64,000 nucleotides of DNA from positions 15,958,945 through 16,022,944 of the forward strand of contig OV884059.1 of the NCBI GenBank assembly GCA_930367215.1. Direction: 5' to 3'. Positions 23,871 through 36,680 of this stretch are shown here, piece after piece. A model generated the notes under the pieces. It searched no databases. It was not told where the DNA came from and was given only the letters and a program-made list of their open reading frames with translations. Position 1 is the stretch's first letter. Each line of letters opens with the position of its first letter. The position numbers were made by a program, and so were the translations under genes. This DNA comes from Pollenia angustigena (lineage: Eukaryota > Arthropoda > Insecta > Diptera > Polleniidae).

Positions 23871-24481
23871 CTAAAATGCAAAACAGCGTATCATCTAAAA
23901 ATTCAAAATTGACTTTTTGATTGGTTTTGGTTCGTTTTATTAAACAAAATGTACAAAAAAAATGTTTGTTCCCTGCGACCAAAAATGGCGACTTTATTAA
24001 AGAAATTCAAACGCCAAGTACATCTTGGTGCTATTGACTTTGTAAAGTTTTTTTACTTCTTCTGCAAACTTATAAAGTGTTGTTACATTATTTTTCATTT
24101 TTAAAAATCTCGAAATTTAAAATCGTTTAATGTTGAATAAAAGTTCCACTTTGAAAATTTTAAAGGCTCTTTTTTTTAATTTATATTTTCTTTCTTACAA
24201 TTATATGAGCAACAACAAAAATTGTAATAAATATTATCTAAACACAATTAAATATTCTAATTAATAACTAAATTTTTAACCCTCGCATACACATTGCAAA
24301 AAGAGTTTCTTGCAATTTTAAGAAAATTCTTGAGTTTCTAACTTAAAATACTTTGGCCCTTAAAGTTCGTAATGAAAAACCCCATGAGCTCTAAAAGTTT
24401 AGAACTTTCCTACTTAAATGTACGTGTTTATATTATGGAAATGATAGTTCGTTCTCCTTTCAACGCTCTCGGTGCTCGTGT

Positions 24482-26728
24482 CTAGAAACGAGTGTGATAG
24501 TTGTGCACTGTATGATGATGATGATCACGTTGGGCAGCTAAGCTGGCTTGTGCAAAGATGTGTTGAATTTCAGCATCCGATAAATTATCGAATAAACTGC
24601 TATCGATGGTGTATTCCGGTTGAACTTTTCCACTGTAGGAAGAGGAGGCAGCAGGTGGCAGGTAACCTGGTGGGAGGAGGGTTAGGGGAAGAAATTGATA
24701 AAATATAAATTAAAGTGGCTGTTAATGGGAATTAAGACAGGATTTGTAGAGGTTTTGGAGGTGTTTTAAGGAATATGTGTAGTTTTGTGATGTGGAAAAT
24801 GTGATGGAGAGTGTAATGAATACAAAATTATTAAGGTTTTTTTGGTAATTTGGAATGTTTAGGGTTATAGATCATATCGAGCCCTTACCGCAAAAAAGCT
24901 TAAGCGACATTATTCTCAATTTTCGTTTTTTAACAAATGGTTTTATTGGCAACACTTGCATAATAAAATCATGGTCACATAAGTTACCGTTACGATTTTA
25001 TAGCAAAAACAATTTTAGCTTAAGCGACAACCTTTACCAAAAAATTTTGTGAAACGAATTAAAAAAACCTTCTACTGTAAAATTGTGTTTTGTCGCTTAA
25101 GCTTTTTTGAGCTAAGGGCTCGATATATTTACAGAATAAAAGCAAAAAAACATTCAGAAAACCAAATTTTTTTTAATCTGCAGTATTTCGTTGCGAAAAA
25201 AAGATAATCGCCTAATGAGAAAACGGCCATTAGAGCTTTAAGCTTTTAGGATTTGCTATATTTTTTTTTTTAATGTATCTAAGTTCAAAAGTTTAAATAT
25301 ATATAAAGAATAGTTTATCTTACCTTCAGCTGGAGAGCTACCATAAGGAGGCAACAACGTGTGAGAGGGGCGGCTTACAGGACTCTCAGCAGTGGGAGGT
25401 TGATACAAAACCGGCTTCCAGGGCTCTTGGGTGGGTTGGGGTTGGAGTGATGGTAATTCGGGCTCGGGGCTTGGTAATGGCTGGACGGGAATTTGTGGAG
25501 CAGCTTCGGCACTACCCACATCAGGGTTGTTACCCGCAATTGGACCAAAACCTGGGAATTGAGCTTGAGGATTCAGGCTGCCAAAGGCTGGAGGTTGTTG
25601 CGGCAAGGGCGGCTGAACATTAACAGGGAAAAAACTGTTGGAGGGCACCTGCGGCTGGGGGAAGTTGGGTATGGAGGGAATAGTTGGAATACTAGGATTA
25701 GCTGGTACAGCAGGTATGGCAGGCACGCTGGGTACTGATGGAATTGAGGGGAAAACAGGGGGATTGGGGAAAGAAGGAATATTAGGGAAGGCAGGAGCTT
25801 GAGGAATGGCAGGAACTTGGGCTGGTGTTACAAAAGAAGTCTGGAAAAATGATGGAAATTGCTGTTGAGTGACTTCAAAATGAACGGGTGGCTTAAAATG
25901 TTGTACTTGAACAACAGATTGAACCGGTTGGACAGGGTGCAAATGTTGTACTGGCTGAACTGGTGGGAAGTGATGGGTTGGTTGCACAGCAGCTACGGGT
26001 TGAATTGGTTGAACTGTTTGAACAGGCTGGACAGGGTGTACATGCTGGACGGCTTGGAAAGAGTGTACAGGTTGAACGGCAGCAAAAGTATGTTGAACAG
26101 CAGGTTGAAAAGCACTAAAAGCTGGTTGGACAGCAGGTTGTACTGAGGCAAAAGCGTGAACAGGCTTAACAGCTAGAGCAGGCTTACGATGCGGATATGT
26201 TACACTATATGATTGTACAACAGCACCACCGGGTCTGATAATAAAAGGTTGGGCGGTGGCGGCTTGATGGAAATGTGGCACAGCTGGACTTAAACTTGCA
26301 TAAGTTGGTAAAGCGGCAGAAACAGCACCTAAACTAGAGACCCCCGACAAAACTGAAGGAGAGGCCAAAGATTTGTAATGGAAACCTGTGTTGTATTTCA
26401 AAACTGAAGGAGCATGCAAATGACCAGCAAAGCCAGAAGTGGCAGGCAAGTGTAAACCATAGCCATAATGAGAGGCATAAGTTTTGGGCCACAAGCTGGC
26501 GGGGGAAGCTAAAGCTCCACCGTAATGAAGTATGCCTCTCTTGTGAACTTCTTTCTCCTTTTTGTCAATATCAGCTTCGAGTATTTCAGCTTTAACAGCA
26601 TCTTCAGTTTCTAGGGGTTTCTCATCTTCCACGGCGGCACGTTTTTCGCCCCGCCTAATTTTAGCAGCACTTGAAGCTTCAATTAGCAACACAGCCATTA
26701 AAGTCAAGGTAAACACTTTCATTTTCAC
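24482..26728 (-). CDS. Secreted proline-rich cuticle-like protein, two exons
   Basis: Exon 1 is 26728-25324 and exon 2 is 24666-24482, joined across a 657-bp GT-AG intron (donor GTAAGA at 25323, acceptor CCACCAG at 24667); the codon GG|T is split between the exons. The predicted protein is about 529 residues and has no cysteine. Residues 1-21 form a signal peptide (MKMKVFTLTLMAVLLIEASS). An acidic stretch ends at a dibasic site, Lys63-Arg64, suggesting propeptide cleavage. Residues about 195-280 are a VQPV/VQH repeat block, and 305-365 a repeated I/V-P block. Exon 2 adds YLPPAASSSYSGKVQPEY, an acidic helix-like DNLSDAEIQHIFAQASLAA and a His-rich end (DHHHH). YLPP and low-complexity Val/Pro/Ala repeats are common in insect cuticle proteins, but there is no Rebers-Riddiford chitin-binding consensus. 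Secretion is well supported; a structural role in cuticle or eggshell is inference. I do not recognise a named orthologue. Confidence 0.85.
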
Positions 26729-26930
26729 TTCCTCTTTGTTATTGTAATTAATTTAATTTTTTATATGAGAATTTGTTTAATTATTATTTTTATTTTGCTT
26801 GTTATGTTTAATCCAACTTATGTAATCGTTTTTCGAAACCGTAATTGGCTGACAAAACTGGGTAGCGAGTTTAATGTCAACCAGTCAATTGTTGTTTGCA
26901 CAATGAAATGGACTTCCTTGCTTAATGGTG

Positions 26931-26938
26931 TATTTATA
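26931..26938 (-). promoter_or_regulatory. TATA box of the secreted-protein gene
   Basis: TATAAATA on the minus strand lies about 205 bp upstream of the start codon at 26728. A TTCATTG initiator-like sequence (A at about 26904) lies some 34 bases downstream of the box. This gives a plausible 5' leader of about 175 nt with no other ATG-led long frame. Confidence 0.6.
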
Positions 26939-26939
26939 A

Positions 26940-27610
26940 AGCGGATATATTTCGTAAGCATTTATTTGACCACTCTAAAATGACTTACCTTCTCTTTGAG
27001 GGAGAGAGTTACCCAAAAAATATTAAGACTCCCCTACAGCCATTTAAGACGCAGTTTAACTATTTTGCAATATATATTTTTAAATGCTATTTGGCGCGCA
27101 TATTTAATTTTAAATTTGTTCACAAGTTTTGGTTTTATAAGCCGGTGTTAGTTAGGCTTTAAATGCAGTTTTTTGTGCTGACAAAATAACCGAACTACCA
27201 ATTTTTTTCAGTTTTACTCTCTATGAATTTTTAAATACCAGAAATTTATTTATATACTGATATTTTTCTTTTATTTTCATAACGAAAATTAACAGCATTT
27301 AATTAAAATTCTTAACACGTTTTAAAAAAAAAAAAACTCATTTTTTTCGTTATGTGTTTTAGTGTTTGTATGCTTTATTTACGCACTGTAGCCCTCAACA
27401 TAATTATTGCTGTTTCTTTCTAACCTTAAATGTGTATACAGAAGTTTGATGAGAGAATGAAAGAGTTGTTTTTTTCTCTCTCTCTTAAAAGCCATCTCGT
27501 CTTTCCTATTAATATTCTTTAAACGACTTTTATATGTTTATTGTATAATGTTTTTTAATTAAATTAATGTTTGGAATTATTTTTAAAAATATTATTAGCG
27601 TAATTGAAAT
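26940..27610. other. Upstream region of the secreted-protein gene, AT-rich
   Basis: No gene is seen. The part next to 26940 probably holds promoter and enhancer sequence, but no specific site can be named. Confidence 0.35.
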
Positions 27611-27613
27611 TTA

Positions 27614-28207
27614 CACAGTGCAACAAAATTCGGGTCATCGCCGCCAGCCTCAATACTTGCAACGCGAAATGATACTAGAATATTGGTAGAGCAAATCTGC
27701 CAAAGGGTTTTGAAAAGTTAGCTCGGGTTCCCGAAATACCGGCCCTAAAGTTTTTGAATTTCTTGAAAAGGCGTTTGTACTTCTGAGCTAAAATACTATT
27801 TCAGATGTCTTCAGTAAAATTGTATGGCGATTCTTTTCTTAGAATATCTTAACCCTCTAACACTAATTTTAAGGGGTAATTTTTGTCCTTTTTTTAACTA
27901 TCCCACAAAAGTATACTTAAACGGCACTTTAGAGGATTAAAATGTTCCACGAATATTTTCTGCATCAAATTTTACTAGAAGTCTTTAAAGACCAAAAGTT
28001 CGTGCAATGTATGTAAAACGGATTTTCAAAATTTCGGGCATTGAAATGTTTTAATTTCTTGAAAATGCGTTTGGTATAAGTCAAAAAACTATACTAAATG
28101 TTCTTTTGAGCTAAAAGACTATTTCGGATGTCTTCAGTAGAATTGTATGGCGATTCACTCATTTTTGCAAGTATTGAGGCTGGGTTTTTTTTTGTTGTTG
28201 TACAGTG
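27614..28207. mobile_element. Repeat family C, copy 2
   Basis: The reverse-complement relative of 15010-15784. Both ends carry CCTCAATACTTGCAA (27650-27664 and, inverted, near 28167-28181) next to CACAGTGCAACAAAA-like tips, so the element has true inverted ends. It shares CTGCCAAAGGGTTTTGAAAA, GATGTCTTCAGTA and AACCCTCTAACAC with copy 1. Confidence 0.7.
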
Positions 28208-28304
28208 TTATGTATCTTAAACGAAAATTGTTCAATTTAAATTAATTTATATTTGTGGTAGGTTGTGTCTTTTTTTCAGTTGGCCATCTGTCAATTCACC
28301 AAGT

Positions 28305-28321
28305 GAAGAAGAAGAAGAAGA
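28305..28321. repeat. GAA microsatellite
   Basis: A short run of GAA triplets. No associated feature. Confidence 0.8.
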
Positions 28322-28929
28322 AAAATTGGCAATGAATATCGTGAGAAGTTAATTGTGATTAGACATGTTTAAGATGGCATCACCTTTCAAATCGGCACTT
28401 TGATAAAGGTGTTGTTTAACACTCATAAATATGTCATGATCATCAGCACGCAATTTAGTCGTTGGGAAATAGTAGTCATCGGAAAAACAAATTGCATAAA
28501 AATATCGTGGAAACAAATTAGTTAAATTTTAAATATTGAAAGTATTTTGGGTAATTAACCTTAAAGTGCGGAATATACAGCAGATGGCGTAGTTCTTCAA
28601 CGTTATTTGTATTTTGAAAAAGCACCGAAACGTTTGGCCATTGTTCAAATTGAGAGCAAATATGTATGAGCGAAAAAAGTTTTTTTTTTTGTATCGAAAA
28701 TACCAAATGTTGTGCCATCAAAGCATCATTTGCAGAAAGCTTTTCTTTAATTCTTACTTTCAGCACAAGGCTTATAAAAATGACTCCCTTAACCGACATT
28801 TTTTATATGCATCTGCTCCAGCATAATTTAAGTTGGAAAAAGAGCCGCCGAGCTTGCAAAAACTACTAAAATTACAATTTTACTGTGTACTATTTGGTCA
28901 TAACATCACTGAGCTTCCCGGACTGCTAG

Positions 28930-30030
28930 TTCTCGTGTTATTGGTTAAGTTTTAAGGGCCGATGTTGATTTTGAATAAAACACAAATTATTTGGGAAATT
29001 ACTGTCATTTCTTTTTATTATGATAATATTGGTATGGTTCAATTATGTATGGAACAAAATATCGGCAAACTGGCCGCCGCGATCTCGGCGTTACACCTTC
29101 ATCTGAGGGTCCAAATTTTCGATGACGCTGAGGCATAATTGAGGTCTTATGCCGTTAATGTGCCGAATTATCTCATCCTCTAGCTCTTGAATTGTTGCTG
29201 GCTTATTGAAGGACACCGTTTCTTTCACAAATAACCCCAAAGAAAAGAAGTCAAACGGTGTCAAATCGCATGATCGTGGCGGACAATTAACATCGCCACG
29301 ACGTGAAATAACAAGGCCGTTGAATTTATCGCGCAAAAGAGCCATTGTTTCGTTGGCTGTGTGGCAAGTGGCACCATCCTGTTGGAACTACATATCGTCA
29401 AGGTTCATATCCTCAATTTCTGGCCACAAGAAGTCCGTTACCATTTCAAGATAGCGAACACCATTCACTTTAACTGCTTGGCCAACCTTATTTCGAAGAA
29501 GTGCGGCCCGATGACGCTGCTAGCCCATAAACCTTACCAATTCACTTCACTCTTTGTGGATACATCGGCTTTTCAACATTCACTCGTTGATTCTCATTTG
29601 CTAAAATGCAGCAATTCTGCTTGTTAACGAATCCTACACAGAAAACATTCTCCAAAATTGTTCACCAATTAAAGCATTAATCAAAAATAAAATCAGTTTT
29701 AATTAAAAATTTAATCAAGTGAATTAAACGTTTATTCAAGTAAATTAAACGTTTAATTAATACTATTAACTGGTTTAACTGATACTATTAATTTTTTTAC
29801 TGGTGCAAATTTAATTAATTTTTTAATTAATATCACAAATTTTTTAATTGAAATCAATTTTTATTTTTTTCTGTGTAGTCTTCATCAATATTAACGCGAT
29901 GCTCAATTGTATACCTCTCCATGGTTGAATTTGGCACTAAAACAAAAAAATATCAAACTAAGTTGGCAAAAAACTTAACGTTAAGGTGTGACTCACAATT
30001 AAAATCGTGCATTATGGTTGGAGCACCCTT
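28930..30030 (-). mobile_element. Mariner-type transposase remnant with nested MITE
   Basis: The minus strand encodes blocks of a Tc1/mariner-superfamily transposase. In order they are: an N-terminal piece (about 29880-29930, VERYTIEHRVNIDED); then FVNKQNCCILANENQR; then a block with the phrase FQQDGATCHTAN in corrupted form upstream of 29345; then LISRRG-type and CPPRSCDLTPFDFFSLGL (29091-29345), the region of the last catalytic acidic residue. Frameshifts, stops and internal deletions separate the blocks. A 239-bp MITE interrupts it at 29637-29875. Terminal repeats were not clearly found; the outer limits are approximate. Confidence 0.82.
29637..29875. mobile_element. MITE with TA target duplication inside mariner remnant
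   Basis: The ends are CACAGAAAA and its complement, flanked by TA on both sides (29635-29636 and 29876-29877), as for Tc1/mariner-type elements. The interior is made of TTAATTAA-rich palindromic AT sequence. It splits the coding remnant of the older transposon, so it is the younger of the two. Confidence 0.75.
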
Positions 30031-31645
30031 TAAAGACATTTTTTTGTAAACGTTTCTCTAAATATTTTGTGTTTAGGAGGATTGACTCATTAGGCCAAAG
30101 CCTCCGATACTAGTGTTGGAGCTGTCAATACGCCTATTAGCCAGTGAGTCTTTCGTTACATGGCATAATACCGCTAAGATTGGCTATTTTTCATTTGTTT
30201 TCATCTACTTTCTCAGACGCATCGGTATAAGCATGCCTTCCTGGTTACTCAGTACTGTACGACTTCTGTAATTGGTTGAATTCAAGCAGTTGCCTGGAAT
30301 ACACTACCAGGAAACACTTGGTCAAAGACCGGAAGTCGTAAGTTGATTTGGAATTGCAAACAGAGGAATCGTTTCCTGCTATCCTCCAGTAGATAGCAGA
30401 CAGAGAGTTTTAAAACCCCGTTCCCCAATTGTGTTGCCCTAAAAATAACATTTTATAGAGAATGCAGAATCCGGATATAAACCTTTTTAATTTATCACAC
30501 TTAACTGATCACATTTCAAAAACTATGTTCAGTTAAATGCCTGAATTTAAACTTTTGATAGATCAAGTTTCCCGAAAAATTTAATGCAATTTAACACCTG
30601 CTTTGAAACCTCTGGATATCGGTGGTTTGCTAATAATTAAGATATTTAATGGTTAATTGCACCAGTGATTTTAATGGACAGTTCAAAATATCTTAGTAGT
30701 CACATTTACTGTTCAGTGAGCTGGAAACGATAGTAATAGATCGAATTTGTATTTTATTCCAAGATCTTAAGGAGGCCTTTACTCCACTAGGAGTTAAGTA
30801 GGACAGAAGAAAAAGAAGAAGTCTTTTAATTCAAATAATAAACATTTTAAAATCTTATTACAATCGCCACTGCTAAGCACTTAATGAAAACCTTTCTTCG
30901 TTATGAAGGTCAACTGGACAGCCATTTAGAAATACTTTCTGTTACAACGATTCAATCTAATTTTATCACGTTCGCAAACACCATTTCCAAAACTGCAATT
31001 ACATAACAATTATTTTCTTTTAAATTTGGTAAAAGCTAACAAATATGTATTAGACACTTGTTTATAGCCAATACCCTCGCATATCTCCATATATTCAATT
31101 CAAACTAACACTACGAGCCAAATACTCGTAAGACAATTCACTAATATGGAATTTTATGGAACACTTTGAAAAAGACTTTCACTGCCAACACATTATAAAT
31201 TCATTACAATTATTTTTAGAGTTAAAAAAAAATATTAAAATATCTACCGTAATACAGACATGGTGGCATTTGAAATATTTTTAAATGTAGGAAAAAACTG
31301 TAAAAAAAGTTAGGTTAGAGACGACTTTATAGGACTCTAACTACCAGAACGGTTTGAAATGTTTTTTTTTCCAAAGGCTTTTTTATTATTTAGACTAAAT
31401 TATTTGTTATTATTAAAATTCAGACTTAAGCTCAAATTAGACGCGACATAACAATAATGCAAAACAGTTGTTTCAACCAACCATGTGGGCAACGCTGTAT
31501 TTGAATATAGGCGACTTACCATAACAACATAATTATGCTGAAATTTTGTCAACTAACTGAAAACAAACCTTAAACTTACCTGTATTTGGAAATTTTCAGC
31601 TTGCAGTCCAATCTAAAATCACAGGAACCTGTAGCTTCCTAAACT
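30030..31645. other. Non-coding, no gene seen
   Basis: 30060-30440 has a more balanced base composition and may be a degraded transposon, but I find no recognisable protein words. The rest is AT-rich. Confidence 0.35.
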
Positions 31646-31647
31646 TT

Positions 31648-31817
31648 AAAGGCTCGGTTAGCCGGGAGTAACAGTAACGTTGCAAATCGGCTGCTTCATT
31701 TTGTTGTATGTTAAGCAATTAGAACGATTATAGTTGATGTTACGTTTCAAGAAAAAGATTGGTCTTACTTTTTTACGGTAAGGTTGCGTTACTGTTACTC
31801 CCGGCTAACTGAGCCTT
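31648..31817. mobile_element. Hairpin MITE family D, copy 1
   Basis: The arms AAGGCTCGGTTAGCCGGGAG and the complement of CTCCCGGCTAACTGAGCCTT pair over about 33 bp and continue with AACAGTAACG. A relative lies at 43560-43726, sharing GACAGTAACAGTAACG-type arms and the TTTTGTTGTATG...AGCAATTAGAACGA interior. Confidence 0.82.
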
Positions 31818-31819
31818 AA

Positions 31820-33570
31820 GGTTCTTAAAAGGGACCTCCTTTGTGATGAAGCAATTGTTTGGGGGAGGAGGGTTGTTAAAACATAAATTAGAGGAAGAGA
31901 GATCAAAATAAATTCATTCTGCCAGCGTATCTCTCTGTTTGCTGTTCAGCACAGCTGCATTTCCAGTGGAGATTAAATAAATTTATTGTCTAAGCAAGAA
32001 GTTAGCACAAGGTACAGGCCCTTATTTGTTGGAATTGCCACCTTTGGAAAAATTTATGTACGTTTATATATCGCAACAATAAATCATAAACAGGCACAAA
32101 ACTCAAAATTCAAAAATGTCTAGGAGAGACAGAAAACTTGCTTCAAAACATGGTGGACCTTTTTAAATCAAATTAAGTTTCACAAATGTAAAAGATGACA
32201 AGTTAAAGGAGACAGTAAAGCAAACGAAATTTTTCTGGTCGCTATAGATTTGATTTGTGAAATGTATTATGGAAAATAAACGATTTTAATAAATTTTGAG
32301 TTGTGCCCGTTAATGATTAAGTGTGCGATATGTAGATTTTATTTAACAATTTCAACGAAGAGTATCCCGTAAAAGCATTGTTATAGTCGTTTTTTTTTTA
32401 AGTACCCTAGGGGGAAAGGGAACAAACACCAAACTTGTCACGTGACTGTTCTAAGGTGGTAGGGACCGGTTTTAGTTCTTACACTTTATATGAAGGGGAC
32501 TTGTCACTTTAGCATCGCGATGTCCCAGAAAGGGGTTAATTGGCACATTTTTGACACTTTGTAACAGGTCACTGAAATGATCGAATTGATACCTTAATTT
32601 TTGTTTAAAATAATGCCTGTCGTAGATATTGTCCCGAGTGAACCATGCTTATATGTTTGATCCACTTCATAAAAAGTAATAGAGTCATATAAGTACTTCC
32701 GGCAGAAAATCCAGTTAAATGGCTAGTTTCTTCTGGAGTAACTACTCTTTAAACACATCACCAGTTAAGTGATATGTTCTGTTACACCTTTTTATTATTA
32801 AGCAGTGTTCACTGGTGACAGGATAAGTGCTATAAAACCAATTTACACAAATTTCCCGCAGGGTATTCACTTTGATTCAACACTTTTAGTTAACGTAATA
32901 TTGACTGTCAAACCCACTTTCTAATCAACTTTCTTACTAAGCATTAGTGTAGGGTACCCCTTGAAATCAATCGATAATTTTGCATAAACAGTTTAGCTTA
33001 AACAAATTTTTAACTTAAACAAAATATTATACAAATCTATAAACCCTAATTAAATTGATTAACTTATTTTGTTTATGTTTTTTAATACAGATACAAATTT
33101 AAATTGTTGTTTTGTTTGTTCGTTTGTTTTTTTTTAACAATTCGGCTCCCCAGTCTATGTTAACCGTCGTAATCACATAAAAACTAAATGCGCGCGTAGC
33201 TTAAAACATTTTCAGAATTTCAATTAGATTCAAAAAAGTTTTATGGATTTTTTACATTCATTCGATTTGAAGTGTAAGTGTTTTTTTTCATGTATTTAAA
33301 TGATAAACAACAAACATACAAATCAAAACAAACTTCAACAATTCTCTGTGCGTGTGTCTCTGGAATCTTCTTTGCTGACTATTGGCAGAAGTTTTTTGGC
33401 TTCCTTGAAAAGTGTGTTTTATACCGTTTCTGTTTTCTTGAGTAAAAATGTGACGATATACTTTAGATCTACGGTTTCCACATGGGGGTTATTTAATTCG
33501 TAAATGGGTGTCCGTGTCAGATATCCAGGGCGTCTGTAATAAAGAACACACATTTTGGCTATATACAATG
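31820..33570. other. Non-coding, no gene seen
   Basis: AT-rich, with a patch of higher GC near 32400-32530. The short open frames are not convincing as genes. Confidence 0.35.
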
Positions 33571-33575
33571 TTAAC

Positions 33576-33701
33576 CAAGGCGAATTCACTTTCGGTTCGA
33601 GTTGTCAAGTTTTATATACAAACTACAGTTTTTTATATAAACAAACATTTTTAACAAGCAATATTTTTGAAAATCGGACCAAAAAAGCAGAATTCGCCTT
33701 G
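33576..33701. mobile_element. Short inverted-repeat MITE
   Basis: The tips CAAGGCGAATTC and GAATTCGCCTTG are exact reverse complements bounding 126 bp of AT-rich sequence. It is probably a solo non-autonomous element; a CAGGCGAATTCACAC phrase recurs near 34668. Confidence 0.6.
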
Positions 33702-34318
33702 ATTTTAACTTAATAAGGCGGGATTCCCTTAAAAAAATCCACGAACCTTGTTTAAAAAAATGACATTTAGAAGTCCGCAGAAAAAAAATTGATGTTTCAA
33801 AGGTCCCTAAAGCAAAAATCGTTGAGAACAGGTGTTATTGAAATTGTCAATTAAAAATAAGACAAAAATTTTCGGTGGCTTTTTAAAATCAAGCCTATTT
33901 ATCACTTTATTAAACAAATTAGCTGTAAGACTTTTTTAATTTTAAACATTTTGGTCATGCACAATTTCCACTTAATTAAGCGGGATTTCCAATAAAAATT
34001 CCATAAATAACACAAATGTTTTATTCTTTAGAAGTTATTGGCCGAAGTTTCGAGGGTTTCTAGTTTTCCGTTCTTTTTCTTTACCCGAAAGATTCTATCA
34101 TTTTGGGAAATTCTCTAACCCACACTTTCTCGAATTCTAAGAACTTGTCAAATGTTTCTATAATTTCCGGAAATTTGCAAGAGTTTTTGTAGAGAATAAC
34201 GTTTTATATACAAATACAGGGTGCCGCATAAGTAACGTTTAGTTTGAACAAGTGAATAAATTTTTTGTTTACGATTTTTGTTATGGGTTTTTTCAGCATT
34301 TTTTGATCATATCCAACT

Positions 34319-34446
34319 AGCGCTTAAAAACTGCAGTCAAAGTAGAAAAACTGCTATTGCTGCCACTTCTTCAGTTGTCAGTGGCCAAAAAAAACTGTTG
34401 CTTTTACCTCTGATTCATTAAATGTAAACAGTCGCTGTCAAACCAA
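34319..34446. repeat. Dispersed repeat B, copy 2
   Basis: A second copy of the 9371-9505 repeat, with AAACTGCAGTCAAAGTAGAA near the start and AAATGTAAACAGTCGCTGTC near the end. Confidence 0.75.
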
Positions 34447-35229
34447 CTTTAAACACTAATAAGCGATGAGGCCCAATTACACCTCAATGGTCAGGCGAAT
34501 AAGCAAAATTGCAGAATATGAGGCAACCAAAATCCAAGAATAATTGTTAAACATCACATTTTTTTTTTTTTAACGACGAACAATAAATTCAATACCGGGC
34601 AATGATTGAAAACTTGTAAAGGCCTTAAGTTGAGAACAATTCAGAATTATGGTTTCAACAAGATCCAGGCGAATTCACACAAAGTGGCATTAACTTGCTA
34701 CGTAAGCAACAGCTGATAACTTACCATGTGTCACAATGGTATACTGTTCTGGTGGCTCTGGAGAATCTTTCATAACTTCTGGTGTTTTCACTTAGAATTG
34801 TCAAATTTAAAACGTTTTTAATTTATTACATTTCAAAATACACCATTTAAAATTAAAAAAAAATATTGGTATGAATTGTTTACTACAGTGTTGTACTATT
34901 TTGACACAACGTTTAAGTATTTTACAGTGTATGTATCTGCCTTGAACAAGATTGAGCCACAGCTTGCACAGCTCTTCAAAGTATTGTTCTCCTGGCGACA
35001 TTTTTGGCGATTGAATTATATCGCGTTATTCTGATTTTAACTAGCCACTGTGCTTGGCCGATTTAATATATTTATATAGTTGTAAAAACAAAATGCGTCG
35101 CTCGTAATTAAAAACCCGTTATTCAACCTGCTTTTTTGTTTAGGTTAGGTAGAAATGGCATTCAGTATAACTTAGAGATCCATTGGGATATCATGGAATA
35201 CCCTTAAACGGAACTCCCACCGTAGAACT

Positions 35230-35450
35230 AACCTGAACTTCTAACGAAATTTAAAATGCGGTCCAGTTCAACGCCAGCGATATGTATCATACAATCCGTC
35301 AAAGGTGGCGGATCCCATTTCGGCCAGTTGACATCTTACCAGTAAACGACAGTGAAAGAGAAGGTGTTCTACGTCTTCCTTCTCATTTTCATTATCATAG
35401 CTGTGGCAGTAGCCATAGTGTCCGGCTCCCAGATGCTGTGCATGCTTAAA
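35230..35450 (-). mobile_element. Non-LTR retrotransposon C-terminal fragment
   Basis: The minus strand reads HLGAGHYGYCHSYDNENEKE followed by DVEHLLFHCRLLVRCQLA. This resembles the C-terminal CCHC-like motif (Cys...Cys...E.E..EHLL..C) found at the end of many non-LTR ORF2 proteins. Only this tail remains, and a stop follows. The assignment rests on one motif. Confidence 0.55.
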
Positions 35451-35454
35451 AATT

Positions 35455-36680
35455 AAATTATGTCCTGATATAACAGATACCAGAGTGATATTTTTGGCAA
35501 AGATTGTGGAGACATGATTTGCCCGCTATCCATGCGGGGCCACAATTAGTATCGATGTTTTGGCGATTTTCTACATGTAATCTTAAGGAGTGTCTAGGAT
35601 TTTGACAGCAAAAGGTAGATAATTTGTGAACCGGTCTAAACTTAAACACAGGATTTTATTTTGAGATTACGATACCGATAAAACCAGGCAATTCATTGCG
35701 TGAAGATTACGATTTTAATCGACTTGCAAACCCTTGTTTAAATCAATGTTTGGGATGTCTAAATTAATTTTTTTTTTTTTTTTTTGTTGGGTGTTCACAC
35801 AAATATTCGGATGAATGGTTATTGTAGCCGGCATCGTGGCAAATGGTTCGGAATATTTAATTTACAAATGATTGGTTTGAAAAATTAAGTTTTTATTATT
35901 TTCTCATGCGATGGAAATAAAAGAAGTAGAGCCATTGTTAATCCATTGCCAGTCATGATGTGATTATTGCGTTTAATTCGAAAAAAAAATGAGTTTAGTT
36001 GGACAGAAAGACATAAAGAAGGTCAAGTTTTTATTGAGCTAAAAAGTGCACTAAAGACGTAAATGATGTTCAAGCGAATTTTATGGGCCATACAACATAA
36101 AAACTGCATGAGCAAGTGTAACAAAAAAAAAAAATTTTTATGTATTTTCAATGTCGGGTAAAAAAGCGATAATGATCAAAATTTTTTTTAATAAGTTTTT
36201 AATTGTTAAATTTAGTGTTTTACTTTGTTAGTTAAAATTTAATTTAATTGTTAGTCGTTTTATTTGAAACATATAAATAATATAAATTCATACAAACACC
36301 CCAGCCATCCCATTTATGGTTGAAAACTTTTGAATTAATATTTTAAATGCATTGAACATTTGAATAAATATTAATATAGTTTTATATCTTAAAGTATTTT
36401 AATGAATATCATATTGATTTACTAATAATATGTGATATTATTTGAACTATTATTATTATTATTATATGTAATTCATAATAAATAAACGAAATTTTATGAA
36501 TTCCAAATGATAAATCTAAAGAAAATCAGACTGTTAAAATTAATTTGGATTTACTTTATTAATATTCAACTGGATGCATGATGTCATGAATGTATTTCAA
36601 CTTTCAAAAAATAATTAACAGTTTGTTTGTTTTATGAACTTTTATCACAACCACACAACCACATATATGCTTCAGAGTTC
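35455..36680. other. Non-coding, no gene seen
   Basis: AT-rich, with long A and T runs and a TTATTATTATTATTAT microsatellite near 36450. No feature is assignable. Confidence 0.4.

Noticed and set aside
25493..26146. Plus-strand open frames of 81 and 95 codons with Trp/Leu/Asn-rich repeats
   Set aside because: They are antisense shadows of the proline/valine repeat of the secreted-protein gene, whose signal peptide and splice sites support the minus strand.
30060..30440. Moderately GC-rich block suspected to be a retrotransposon piece
   Set aside because: No reverse transcriptase, RNase H or transposase words found in any frame.
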